From contig CM040758.1 of NCBI GenBank assembly GCA_022829145.1, forward strand, positions 22,438,575 to 22,502,574: 64,000 nt of DNA, written 5' to 3'. The position numbers were made by a program, and so were the translations under genes. Shown here one piece after another: positions 13,570-24,151 of the stretch (position 1 is the stretch's first letter; every line of letters begins with the position of its first letter). The DNA is from Albula goreensis. Lineage: Eukaryota; Chordata; Actinopteri; Albuliformes; Albulidae. The notes under the pieces are model-generated. The model saw nothing but the letters and a program-made list of their open reading frames with translations, had not been told where the DNA came from and made no database searches.

Positions 13570-14640
13570 CTTGTTTGGTTCCTTGTCCAAAACCAAATCA
13601 AGTGGTTCTATGTTCTATGCAAAATAAGCTGCATGATGTTAGAGTTATTGTACAGCTGCGCTGATTTCAAAACTGCTCATTCAAAGTGTCCTTTTTGAAG
13701 AGCCCCTAACAGCTATGTTTGTGTGATCCAATTACAGCTGATTCCAAAAGCCATAACTCTCACTGTGAGATAGGTGTAGTGACTGTAGAGGTAAGTTGTG
13801 CATAAGAACAGTTCCCTAACTATACATTTGAAACACCCTTGTTTTGAATCCATTCCACAGCATTTTTCTACATGTGAAATTATACTCAACAATGCACTCA
13901 GCCATCACACAACAGCACCCCTTGGTGTTGTGTTTTAAGATTTTTTACAAGAAACAGCTGTCAGCCTCATTGTGTGATGTTTTTCTCTATATAGGCTGCA
14001 TATTTTCCTGGTTTAATAAAGGTTAAATAAATAAATAAAATGAAATATACATTGTAATTGGACTGAAATAAATAATGAAAACTGGACTCAAAGAGAACTA
14101 CAATATCTCAGAGCTCAGTTCTTCAATCATGCATGTAAGAGTGAATGAAGGTAGATAACCATACTGCTAACATAAAGCCTTCATAATGTCTGTTTATCTG
14201 AGTTGACATGTAGGTGTTTAGCATACAACTTACATGAATGACAATAGACAACTAATGTCAATAACTGATCTTTACCAAAAAGCTCAGAATAATATGCTTT
14301 GATTCATTTACAAGTTTGAATCTGGAAGTGCAGCACTCCAAAAATAAATAAAATAAATTCTTAAAATGAAATAAAAATGCATTTAAAAACTTTCAAACGA
14401 GTACTAGTACAAGAATTTAGTCACTATATATCTAAGCTATTGAGAATTTAGAGAAATTAACACAATTCTGGGATCGAGTACCTGAAAACCTTACAGTTCT
14501 TATCTCGGAACAGCACCTTCCTAGGTAGAGCACATTTCATTGTAATATTTTCTCATTTTTTGTGTTTATGTTAGTATTCGCAGTTCTTATAATGGTCACT
14601 AGATGGCAATAGCATATAATGTAATTCTAAGCCACCTCTC
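13570..14640. other. Intergenic spacer between fabp2 and C4orf3
   Basis: No coding exon is recognised. Near 14005-14035 it holds a CTGGTTTAATAAAGGTT segment followed by (AAAT)n, which resembles the 3' tail of a dispersed fish repeat, but I cannot name the family. Confidence 0.5.
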
Positions 14641-14669
14641 GCCCATCCGAGTGGTGTACGAGTGTCGTA

Positions 14670-14760
14670 AAATAAACAACCAATGGCAATGAGTGAATTT
14701 AAAATATAGGCGGGATTTCCTATGACACAAAACCTCTTCATTGGATTTCACAAACAGGTC
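14670..14760 (+). promoter_or_regulatory. Probable C4orf3 core promoter
   Basis: A CCAAT box (AACCAATGG near 14678), a GC-type motif (GGCGGGA near 14710) and an inverted CCAAT (CATTGG near 14738) cluster just upstream of the C4orf3 start. There is no clear TATA box, as is usual for a broadly expressed gene. The assignment is inferred from position. Confidence 0.45.
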
Positions 14761-14803
14761 AAAGAGACAGGAAGTAACCATCTTCCGTCTCTTTGGATTC
14801 AAT

Positions 14804-14935
14804 ATGGAGTCGAAGACGGAGGAAAAGAAAGGAGCATTATCTTTTTTACCCAAACACTCTTACTGGTTTGATTTCTGGGTGTTTATTGTGTTCGACATCG
14901 GTTTTTTCCTCGTAATGTATTTCATAGTTCCTTAA
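14804..14935 (+). CDS. C4orf3: C4orf3 / another-regulin (ALN), SERCA-regulating micropeptide
   Basis: A 43-residue single-exon protein. Residues 1-14 are charged and hydrophilic, then LPKHSYWFDFWVFIVFD leads into a hydrophobic C-terminal membrane helix (about residues 20-42). The LPKHSYW-D-W-F-FD signature is the conserved block of mammalian C4orf3, an endoplasmic-reticulum tail-anchored relative of phospholamban and sarcolipin that inhibits the SERCA calcium pump in non-muscle tissue. The ATG at 14804 has G at +4; the open frame extends upstream without another ATG, so this start is the only reasonable one. The human protein has a longer N-terminal region (66 aa). It lies between fabp2 and usp53, as in human. 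Function is inferred from family knowledge; the identity is strongly supported by the motif and by synteny. Confidence 0.92.
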   Translation: MESKTEEKKGALSFLPKHSYWFDFWVFIVFDIGFFLVMYFIVP

Positions 14936-15705
14936 GTGTTGCTGTTTTTCTCCGCTCCTAACATCACCAAACCTACAGTAAGTAGCTCTCGAGGTGCGTC
15001 ACTCTGCGTACGTGACAACCCACTGGGGGCTTGTTTGGTATCAATATCTGTACCGTACAGATCAATAAATGTACAGCATTTATATACGTTTTAGCCCAAA
15101 TTTCTGCTTTTGTATTTTTTGTTTTTACATTGATTTCCTGTTTGTCTTTCAGCTTAGCATCAGCTAACCTGAAATGGGTGGCTGTGCACGACAGACCAAG
15201 CGGTGCGACGGTGAACTGGGGAAACGCCGGATTTGAGAACTACATTTGCACTCTTTCATGACCAAGTAAGCTACGATTAAGTATTTTAGTTGATCACATT
15301 TAAGTGTTAAGTGTTGTTCATTTTACTCTAAAAATGTGCTATTCGACTCACAAGCTAGACTGTCATTCAGCTATTTTCTCTAATTTCTTTTCCAGAGTTC
15401 TTCCCTGGTGTTTGTGGTTGGAAACACTGCCTCCCAGTTCATTTTGTAATGGATTTTCTGGTTCAGTTCATGCTGGTTTGAATTATTAAATGCCGAATGT
15501 GCCTGATATGCTATACTGTCCTGTATAATGAATGATTATCTACTAATTACCCGCAAAAGATGGTCTGTGTAAGAAGTAACATTAACAACTACTTAACCTG
15601 CATTCCCTTTGCACATGTTTGTACTAGCTCCTGATTGTTCATTTTGAGTCAGTTTTATGACCTGGCATGAAATGGGGTGAAATAAATAAAACCACACCGT
15701 TAAAT
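14936..15705 (+). other. C4orf3: C4orf3 3' UTR with two candidate introns
   Basis: After the stop, CCTACA|GTAAGT (exon end 14977) pairs with TCTTTCAG (exon start 15153). CCAA|GTAAGC (exon end 15265) pairs with TTTTCCAG (exon start 15396). This would give a three-exon transcript with all coding sequence in exon 1. The splice sites are seen; their use is inferred. Confidence 0.45.
15681..15690 (+). terminator. C4orf3 polyadenylation signal
   Basis: Overlapping AATAAATAAA on the + strand about 750 bp after the C4orf3 stop, ahead of the convergent usp53 3' end. Confidence 0.6.
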
Positions 15706-15719
15706 TGGGGTGATCCTGG

Positions 15720-16490
15720 AGCAACTGTGACTTTCTTATTGCACTGAGGCTATAGCGTGTCCGTGTTGTGGTCCTGAAGGCTTGTAGTCCGGTTATCGGA
15801 AGGTCCCTTGAACGTCTTAAGGCTTACGTGGGAAAGAGAACTGAATGGACTCCGTTGTGGCAGCCATTTGACCACCCAGATTTTGTTGTTGGCTGGAACA
15901 AAACCCCTTTGAGTACAGGTAACTTAGCTCTGTCCTTTCCCCTTTCACACCTGAGGTGCATTGTGACTTATGTACTAGCCATGGACAGTCTCGGGTATTA
16001 TGCCATTAAGGGAGAATGTCAATGAATGTGTCATTAATTGCTTTAGCTTTTTTAGAACATGGCAGTATTTATTTTTACTGAGCAGTGCATTTCTTCAGGT
16101 CAGTATATGCTAGGCTTTCAATAGCTGCATCTGCAAATGCCATTTCAGTTCTGACCAAGCACATTTTTTACAACCTATTATTGATGTCCGAGAGTCACTA
16201 GAAAAAGGATGCACTGACTCCTGCAGTTAGATAAGACCATTTTAAGCCGTGCTCATCTGTTTGCTGAATGTTTCTAAAAATGTCTTTACTATTATTGTTT
16301 GTATGACATTTGAAGTGTAGCCTATACTTCCACAAATGGAATCAACCACATTGAGTAAACACAAATTGGCTGTTCCAAAGAATTGCAGGAAAAACAAAAA
16401 TCTATATTAAACATCAGACTTCATAGCTGTTAAGAGTTGTCAAGAATGCAAGATGAGTTGTGCAAATGACTGTCCAGAGACAAAAAAAAT
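15720..16490. other. Spacer between convergent C4orf3 and usp53
   Basis: No coding sequence is recognised. The open frame at 15768-16025 on the + strand shows no family signature. Confidence 0.5.
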
Positions 16491-16499
16491 GTAATCTTT

Positions 16500-18328
16500 G
16501 AATAATGAAGTTTATTAAACAAAATAAATCTTACAAAAGTATCTCCAAAATATATACATATGTATTTTGTTGTACATATTTCCCATCAGACAAATCGTGA
16601 CATGTACATGGAAGAAGGCACCACTACAGCACCTGCTGAGCAATATATACACAAATGTCCATGCAACAAAAATGCATTACAACTGATGGCAAGAAATCCC
16701 CATTTCCCCCCATGGTGCAAATAACTGGAGGTGGTGTGATTGGAGAGTCTGTGAAAGAAAGGAGGGCAGTCCAGTCCTTTTCATTGAACACTATTCCTGT
16801 CGCCATTTAAGACAATTAATGTCACCCCTGAAGACAACTTATTCCTGAAACAACTCACTGGTTGACTGCTGGGCATGCATAAGACCCAGCAAACCTACCG
16901 CAGCCTGTATATTACAGTTTGTGATCAATACATCCTGTTTAGCTGGTGATTTTAATGGGGAATAAAATGTGTGGTAATCCTCCCTGTTAGACAGGTCTCT
17001 CATTTATAAAGTGTGGGAGCTGGAAGAGCATGGGAGTTTTGCATGCAGTAAAGGCAAGGCAAGGGATGTCTGGGCTGGAGAGCATGGCCGCTTTGCAGAG
17101 CATAAAATGGTGCCGCTCACTCCTGCAGCACAAAGCAGAGGATGTCACATGACAACTGGGATTATTTTCTTCAAACTCCATCATTGGTTGTCTTCTGCTC
17201 TTCTCTCAGGAAGTGTGCTTGTGTAAAAATTTGTTTTGGGTTGGGCTGAATTAGCCTTTATGTCAATGAAACCGTTGTCATTTCATTTGTCAAAATGCCC
17301 ACACATACTGCACACAGCAGAGTGTATAAGTGAAGGATTAATGCCATCTTACGGCTGCTTAAGCGACACATCTTGTTTCCTTGTGTCATAAGATCCCTTG
17401 GCCCAAAATGAAAGACTGATCTTATATGCAATTAAATCTGAGAATCAACAATACATGCTACAACTGTTAGATACTGTGTTTGAAACAAACTGTGATGCCA
17501 TCAGTCAGTCCCTGCCTTTTTATTTCATTATGCAGAAATGTAACTTTTGGTTTTCAAAAATGCATGTCCATATGGGAGACAATGCTACAAAGTGTGTGAG
17601 TAAAACTTCATAAACAGTAAACATCATCTTTAAAAAAGTAAAGAAAAAGTGCAGTTTAAAGGGTCATTCTTACAATTATTTTTACAGGAAACCTCAAGGT
17701 TACATATTAATTCGTTCACATAACAAAGAAGAAAAAATAAAAGTATTTAAACAACAAACAATGGCTTTTGTTTATTTTTGGCTTCCACTGTGCAAAACCA
17801 TACAGTAAGCCTGCCCTCTGGTGGCATGTACTAAAACTCCCTCAAACCAGAAGGGAAGTTGAAGGTACCCAACGGTCAGTAGGTAGTTATTAAATCTGTA
17901 ATTTGAGTTTGGATGTATTTATTTTTTGACAAGGTGAAGGATCAGTCCGTTAGAAAGTGCAAACCACTTCTGGAACCCAGTTAAACACCCCTGTCAATCT
18001 TCTCACCTTCAGGAAAGGAGACATGACACAAAATTAGCCCACAATGAAGACCACATCGCAGGGTAACAGAATACCATGTATCTTCATGGTTACTTATACA
18101 AAGCATTTACATTTTACATGATAGTATTCATAAAATTATACATTTTAAAATGTTTTTTTGCAAAACTGAGGATGTAAACTATATGGCAGGCTCATCATTC
18201 TGATCATTTATGTTCAGTTAAGGTGAGAAAAATGTTATACTAGAAACATAAGCAAAAACATGCAATGCAAAATACTGTTTTGACAAAAACCCTTCATAGC
18301 TCAATTGACTTACCAGGCTGAGATTCCA
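16500..18328 (-). other. usp53: usp53 3' UTR region, approximate
   Basis: AT-rich sequence downstream of the usp53 stop. Two - strand donors follow the stop: CAGCCTG|GTAAGT with exon end at 18314, and CTGAAG|GTGAGA with exon end at 18007, so the 3' UTR may be spliced. AATAAA on the - strand (TTTATT at 16509-16514) marks a plausible distal end. Boundaries are inferred. Confidence 0.4.
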
Positions 18329-18381
18329 TCACAGATATCCATGCTCATCCAGTCCTCTTGGAGTCACAGGGTTCCATTTTG
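18329..18381 (-). CDS. usp53: usp53 coding exon 16 (terminal, short)
   Basis: Acceptor CCCACAG|CA; with the incoming phase 1 it reads [17 protein letters not shown] then TGA. The total coding length becomes divisible by three only with this exon. The mammalian C-terminus I know ends differently, so this ending rests on the splice sites and phase. Confidence 0.7.
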
Positions 18382-18505
18382 CTGTGGGCTTACTGGTTGA
18401 ATAACCTGATATGGAGTAACATGGGGAGAAAAGGAAGGCAAGCTGGAGGATCTTACAGGTGCTTTGACTTCATGAGCTACCCTGAGGCCAATTTTTCAGA
18501 TCAAG

Positions 18506-18537
<32 letters not shown>

Positions 18538-21500
18538 CATAAAAGCCTATCTATTCCTGACTGAAATAAAAATAACAGCTTGGTGCTGTTAAATTATTTA
18601 GGTGCTGGGTGGTGGAGTCTTACCTGAATCGGCCCTGGGCTTCAGGAGGTCTGAGGATGACAGTGATTCTGCGGGAGCCATGTGGCTGGTGTCTGTGACA
18701 TCACTTCCTCTGGCGTCTGGCACCACCCGCTGGTGGTGGTACTTTAGCCGATACGTGTCCGTCATGCAGTTGTCCACGGTGAAGTAGGTCGTCAGTGCCA
18801 CTCCTTCCCCTGGGCCTGCCAGGGCGGGGCTTGGCCTTGGGCTGGGGAACCTGTCGCTTGACTCGCTGGCGGACAAATCGCTCCGCCCCTGGTGGGAGGG
18901 ACCAGACCTGCCTCCGAGGTCGGGGGAGGAAGCATGTCCTGCCGAGCAGTCCGACCACTTGTGTGGAACTGAGTGGGAGCGGGCGGTGTGGGGGAGGGCG
19001 GATTTCGGGGACGGCCGGGGGCTGGTCTGGGAAGGCTCCTGCAGCAATCTGGGCCGAAAACACATCCTGCTCTCCGCCGCGTGTCTGTGAGCGTGTTTGG
19101 CAGGAGGCGGGGGCGGCGTAAGGTTAGGGCAGGCGGGCTGGGGGGCTCGTTCTGGGGGTGTCGGAGCGGGGCGGGGGATTCGGGCGGGGCGGGTGACTCG
19201 GGCGGCGCCGTTTCGCTGTTGCTGGAGCGATAAGCGCTATCCTCCTGCTCAGAGCAGGGTCCAGTCAAATCGTCCGAGCTGTTCCACTCTGAGCTGCTGG
19301 TCTTGCCCAGGTGCTGCAGGGTGGGGCTCCCTGTTCGGCAACCCCGGTCGCTCACCAAGGGCAGCGGCTCCCTCTCCGTGCCATTCCTCCTCTCCGCACT
19401 CCCATGGGGATGTCTGAACCGCCTCCTGTGACAGGAAGTTACACTCAGTGCAATCAGCCCGAAAACAGACAGCCCGTCACCTCCCTAACTACGGCCCTTA
19501 ATCCCTGTGATCACTTGGCCACAGTTTCAGTGGCTGAACTGAAAATTAGAAAATGTGATTCCGCTCACTGCTCTGTGACTACGGAAATAACAGCTGCATG
19601 AAGCTGTTAGATACAGCTATCAACTACTAATCCAAAGGATGCACAATGTAACAAACTGGTCTTACAGTCAGTGGTAAACTCCACTCAGCCTATCCTCTTT
19701 CAGCATTTAAAATGAATGCATACCTTACACTTGGACTGGATTTCAGAAGATGGGCATCTTGAGAGATGCCATCCTTGCCTTTGATTTTGAGTGGATGGTC
19801 CCCTGCGAGAGAAAAAGAGGTTTTACATGTTACATAATAAGGCGCAACACAGAACCCATCTTAAATTATCTTTTCAAATCATTAACTGGCCTGGCAAAAT
19901 GGAGTATATCATTAACAAGGTCATTATCTATTGGAGAAAACTTGTTTGAAATGGGCAGGAAAAATATTTGAAATAATTTTCCTATATTTATGGAGAATAC
20001 ACTTATACAGTAATAGTGTTGAAATGTTTTCATATATTATGTATGTAGAAAATGTGGAAGGGACACTTTAAGGTATTTCAGCACATATTCTTCATGCTGC
20101 TTGTCTGTTGAAGTTGAACACGACAGCACCTGTTTGCTGCTCTTTCAGGCATGTCACCTGCAGTATGTCCTTTGCACTGCAGCGCTGGAAAAGTTCAGTA
20201 CCACATCATTAGCCTGGCAGTTGGTCTTAATGCCTGGGGCCTGTCAGGTCATAGCCTGTGTCCTTAGAGCCAGAGGCATCCAGAGTCAGGGGCAACCTTG
20301 CCCTGGGGCAGGTCTGCCACAGGCCAGCCAGGCAACAGTGCCAAAAAAAAACCATAATACTGCCTCTACAAGCAGGAGCGGCGTCCTTCTCACACTCCAT
20401 TTAATCTGCCTGCAAACACACAGAGTGGCGCCATTTCCAAAGCTAGTCAATGCTAGTGACTGCAGCTCTGGTCATCCTCAAATCTGTTTCAGATATCTGT
20501 ACAAAAACAAAGGGTGCAATTAACCTCCCCACTCCCCCTACTGGACCTAGAAGGAACTGCAGTTTTAGGGCAGAGGTGGTTCTCTCATGGCACAACTTGA
20601 GAAATTCAAAACAATTGATCCCAAGCACAAGACACTGTAGGTGAAGTGCTTGACGGACATTATTTTATCAACACTGATATAGCCACATTCTCTACACCAA
20701 CATTTTAGTTACTCATGCTTTAAGCTGCCAAATAAACAACTGAAAAACAGTATGTTCCTGATCACCAAGCAAAAACTGACTGAACCATGGACTTTACTTT
20801 TCTAAAACAAATAATTTTTTTATATTTGTTTATAAGCAATACTTTTTGATAGCAAATATTGCTTTTTTCATATAAAAATGCCACTTGCAAGCTGGAACCA
20901 TACAGAACAGGAAAAATGGCAGTGTCAGAGTGACCTGCAAACCAAACTGAGAGGAAAGAGAAGGAGGTGCTGCTGTTGATTTCAGGTACTGTATCATATT
21001 CAGTTTATTTCTCTTATTTTTGTCAGTGATTCTTTAGAGAGGTCTCTTCAGGCAGCTTTTGACTTGGCCTCGGCCAGCATTCATCTTCTAACAGAGGGAT
21101 ACATTTCCCTCAGAGCACGCTAAACCAGCACAGGGTCACCAGGGAGCGCTGTCTGAGCGGTCTGACGAACACGCAGAGATGTGTCCGTTTGTCTTTAAAC
21201 CAGAGTTTACCCATTAACCTGTTCATTGTTGTAACATTTCAACAGAAAATCATGTCGCCAAGCTGTGGAAAGCCATCTTCTCATGGGTTTACTCCATAAG
21301 TTCTGGCAAAAACTCGCTAAAGCTTATCATGGATCACAGGCTCGGCTGCTATAAATCTCCCATGGACTTTCACCCCATTTCACGCGTCACAATCTCCAAA
21401 TAAAAACTACATTAAAAAGGTCAACTGACACTTGAGTCCTCTCATAGGTACATGGACATGAAGCGCGCTGTCAACACATGGTCTCAAATGCGCAGCCCTC

Positions 21501-24091
21501 TGTTGTGAATTGGGTGTGCAGCACACAGCCATTTGGAATGCTGACAAATTGTACATTTTGATTTATTCCACTCCGCACCATACCCAAACTGCAACCTTAT
21601 GCTTCTTGGCACATTTCAACTAAATGCGCTCTCTCGGGGTTCATTTTCAAGCAGTTTTTTAAAGAGTAACTGAGGTTAAGCATGTTTTTTTTTTTTAACT
21701 ATACATAACATTACACCCAAGCTCCAAATAGAAATGCATGTTAACTGACGAAGTAAAAACATTTAGCGTCCTTCAAGGGTTGAATTTCCATGCGTTCTGC
21801 CAGCAGACTTGACATTTTGATAAGCATAAACAATCAAATCCCTTGTCCTGTTTAAAAGAGGAATATGATCTCAGGACCCTATTTGTACATTTATCCCACA
21901 GATTGGATTGCGTGGGACTGAATTCACATTCCACACCACAGATCTGCTTGCAAAGTCAGCAAACTGCCATAATAATAAAATTAAAAAATGGGCTCTGTGG
22001 GTGTGCTACGAGCCCTTTGGGTCCATAGCTCTAGCTAATGCATCACATTACTTATTTGCCTGGCACGCACACTTATTGAATTAATGCTAAAATGCCTCTC
22101 TCGGTGGTGAAACAACAGCGCCCCGTTTGGGAACTGTGCCTTACCTGTGAACCTACATTTGCATTAAGCCCAGTTACTTAGCATGCTATTGCCTAATATC
22201 CACTTCCCATATTACAAAAGCTAAATGCATAATCGACTCACACAGGTGGAATGCAAGCAGTGCATTCTGATGAATAATAAAATGTGCTCAAACCCTGTTT
22301 TACACATGAATATGTCTTATATCCAAACCAATGTATAAGTATCATACTTCTTTTTATAACAGGAGCTCAACCTTATCAAACCTGGCCTGCAACAGACAGC
22401 AAATTATTTCCATTGTTTTATTCTCATTTAAATATATTAGTAGCTATTTTATATTTCTAAATTTAAATTTTACAGCAAAACAATCATATGAAGCCAATGA
22501 TTACGGAAGAATTCAAACAGTGCTAAAGGCACTTCCTTATTACTAAGGAGCTTGTGTAAATATCCTAAAAACAGGTCAGGCAAGGATTTCAAAAACAGGA
22601 ATACACCAAGCCATGATTCAAATATTATTGTGAATAACACAACCTCTAATTTCCATTCAGAGAACAAAAATGATGTACGGGAGAACTAATCCGGAACTCA
22701 GTAATCAGGAAGCAGCAGTAATCTGAACAAGGTATAAACCTGGAAGTATCATTCTAATTATGCCTTATTACATTCAAACAGTTAAAAAGGATGTGCATAA
22801 CAAAGAACCACAATCACAATATCGTACATTAATAAATTCACAGTCCTATTTCTAAAATAATCATTTCAAAAAGGGCCATCTCTTTGTATTATTGCTAAAG
22901 GACACTCATTTTTAATTAGTTCACCCAATTATTTGTTGTACAAGTCCACTTCAATTCAAACAACTAGCATGCCTGCTAGGGTATAAAATAGGAAGACACA
23001 ATTACAAAGGAAAAGCAGTATCTACAAGAATAAAACACATATATCTATCATATTTATATCTAACAAATACTATTTTCTATAAATAAAAAGTTGGAAATAA
23101 ACGTCTTACACTGGTGGAAATCATAAAACAAGAGTTGCCTGATTAAAAAAAAACAAATAGTTTCAATAAAAGGACTTGTATTAGGTAACCCAGAAGTTTC
23201 AGTAACCTAAACCATTCTGGTCCTCAGTGGTGAGGGTCACTGAGGGTCTACTGTATTATGTAGCCGTGCAGTTTATTTCTGACTTATGTGATTGAGCTGA
23301 GTTTGAATGGAGGGCGATGTCTGGGAGATTATTGTAATGGGTGAAGGAACCAGGGAAACCCTGGAAGACCCAAGTGTCTCATGGGGCCAGGTGTCTTTAC
23401 TCCCCGGATAGTCTAGGAGGGGGGCGGGGAGGTCACAGGGTCAGGCGTCCAGAGGAGCTGGAGTCTGCGCAAACAGCCCAAGAGCAACATGCTGACAGAG
23501 GGCAGCACACCTGTTCAGACCCATTCATGGGCTGGAGGAACATATCCTGCATAATTAAAAACAGAACTGTATTACGAATGGGACCTGCATTTTAAAGCAG
23601 TTTGCTGTGAAGCACAATGGGAGGTACTTTATCCCAATATAATTTCTGAAAATGATAGTTCTTATTCTGAAACAAATAAAACCCAGGAAATTCATATTTT
23701 AATAATGATTCTTCTCAATAATAAGAAGTGTTGACATATTATGCAGATACTCTGGCAGACAAACCAATGTCCTATTTTAGTGTTACATTCACAACAAACT
23801 CCTGAGGATTTACATGTGTGTCGTTTGTGTGAAAGAGACGCTAATTCCACATTTACAGCCTGAGAGCAGCTGCAGATGTGGGCCAGACTGCTGCTGCGCA
23901 TTGATATACTGCTGCTCTATTTTTATTATATAAGAGCACTCCAAAAGCTGTCAAATGTATTTATTGGTATCCAAAAATAACTTTTTTTTCCATCTCGTGA
24001 TGGACATAATTATCGTGTGAGTGTGTGTGCGTGTGCGTGTGTGTCCTTGCAGGTGCATGTGCTCGTCTGTGTAGTGTGTGCGTTTTGTGTG

Positions 24092-24151
<60 letters not shown>

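Noticed and set aside
15031-15261. 76-aa + strand frame downstream of C4orf3
   Set aside because: It crosses a probable intron and acceptor; no family signature. More likely 3' UTR.
18795-19417. Several + strand frames of about 100 aa
   Set aside because: They are antisense shadows of usp53 coding exon 15, open because the exon is GC-rich.
23525-23560. Extra usp53 exon with acceptor TATGCAG and donor GAACAG|GTGTGC
   Set aside because: Its phase does not fit between exons 13 and 14, which already join in frame.
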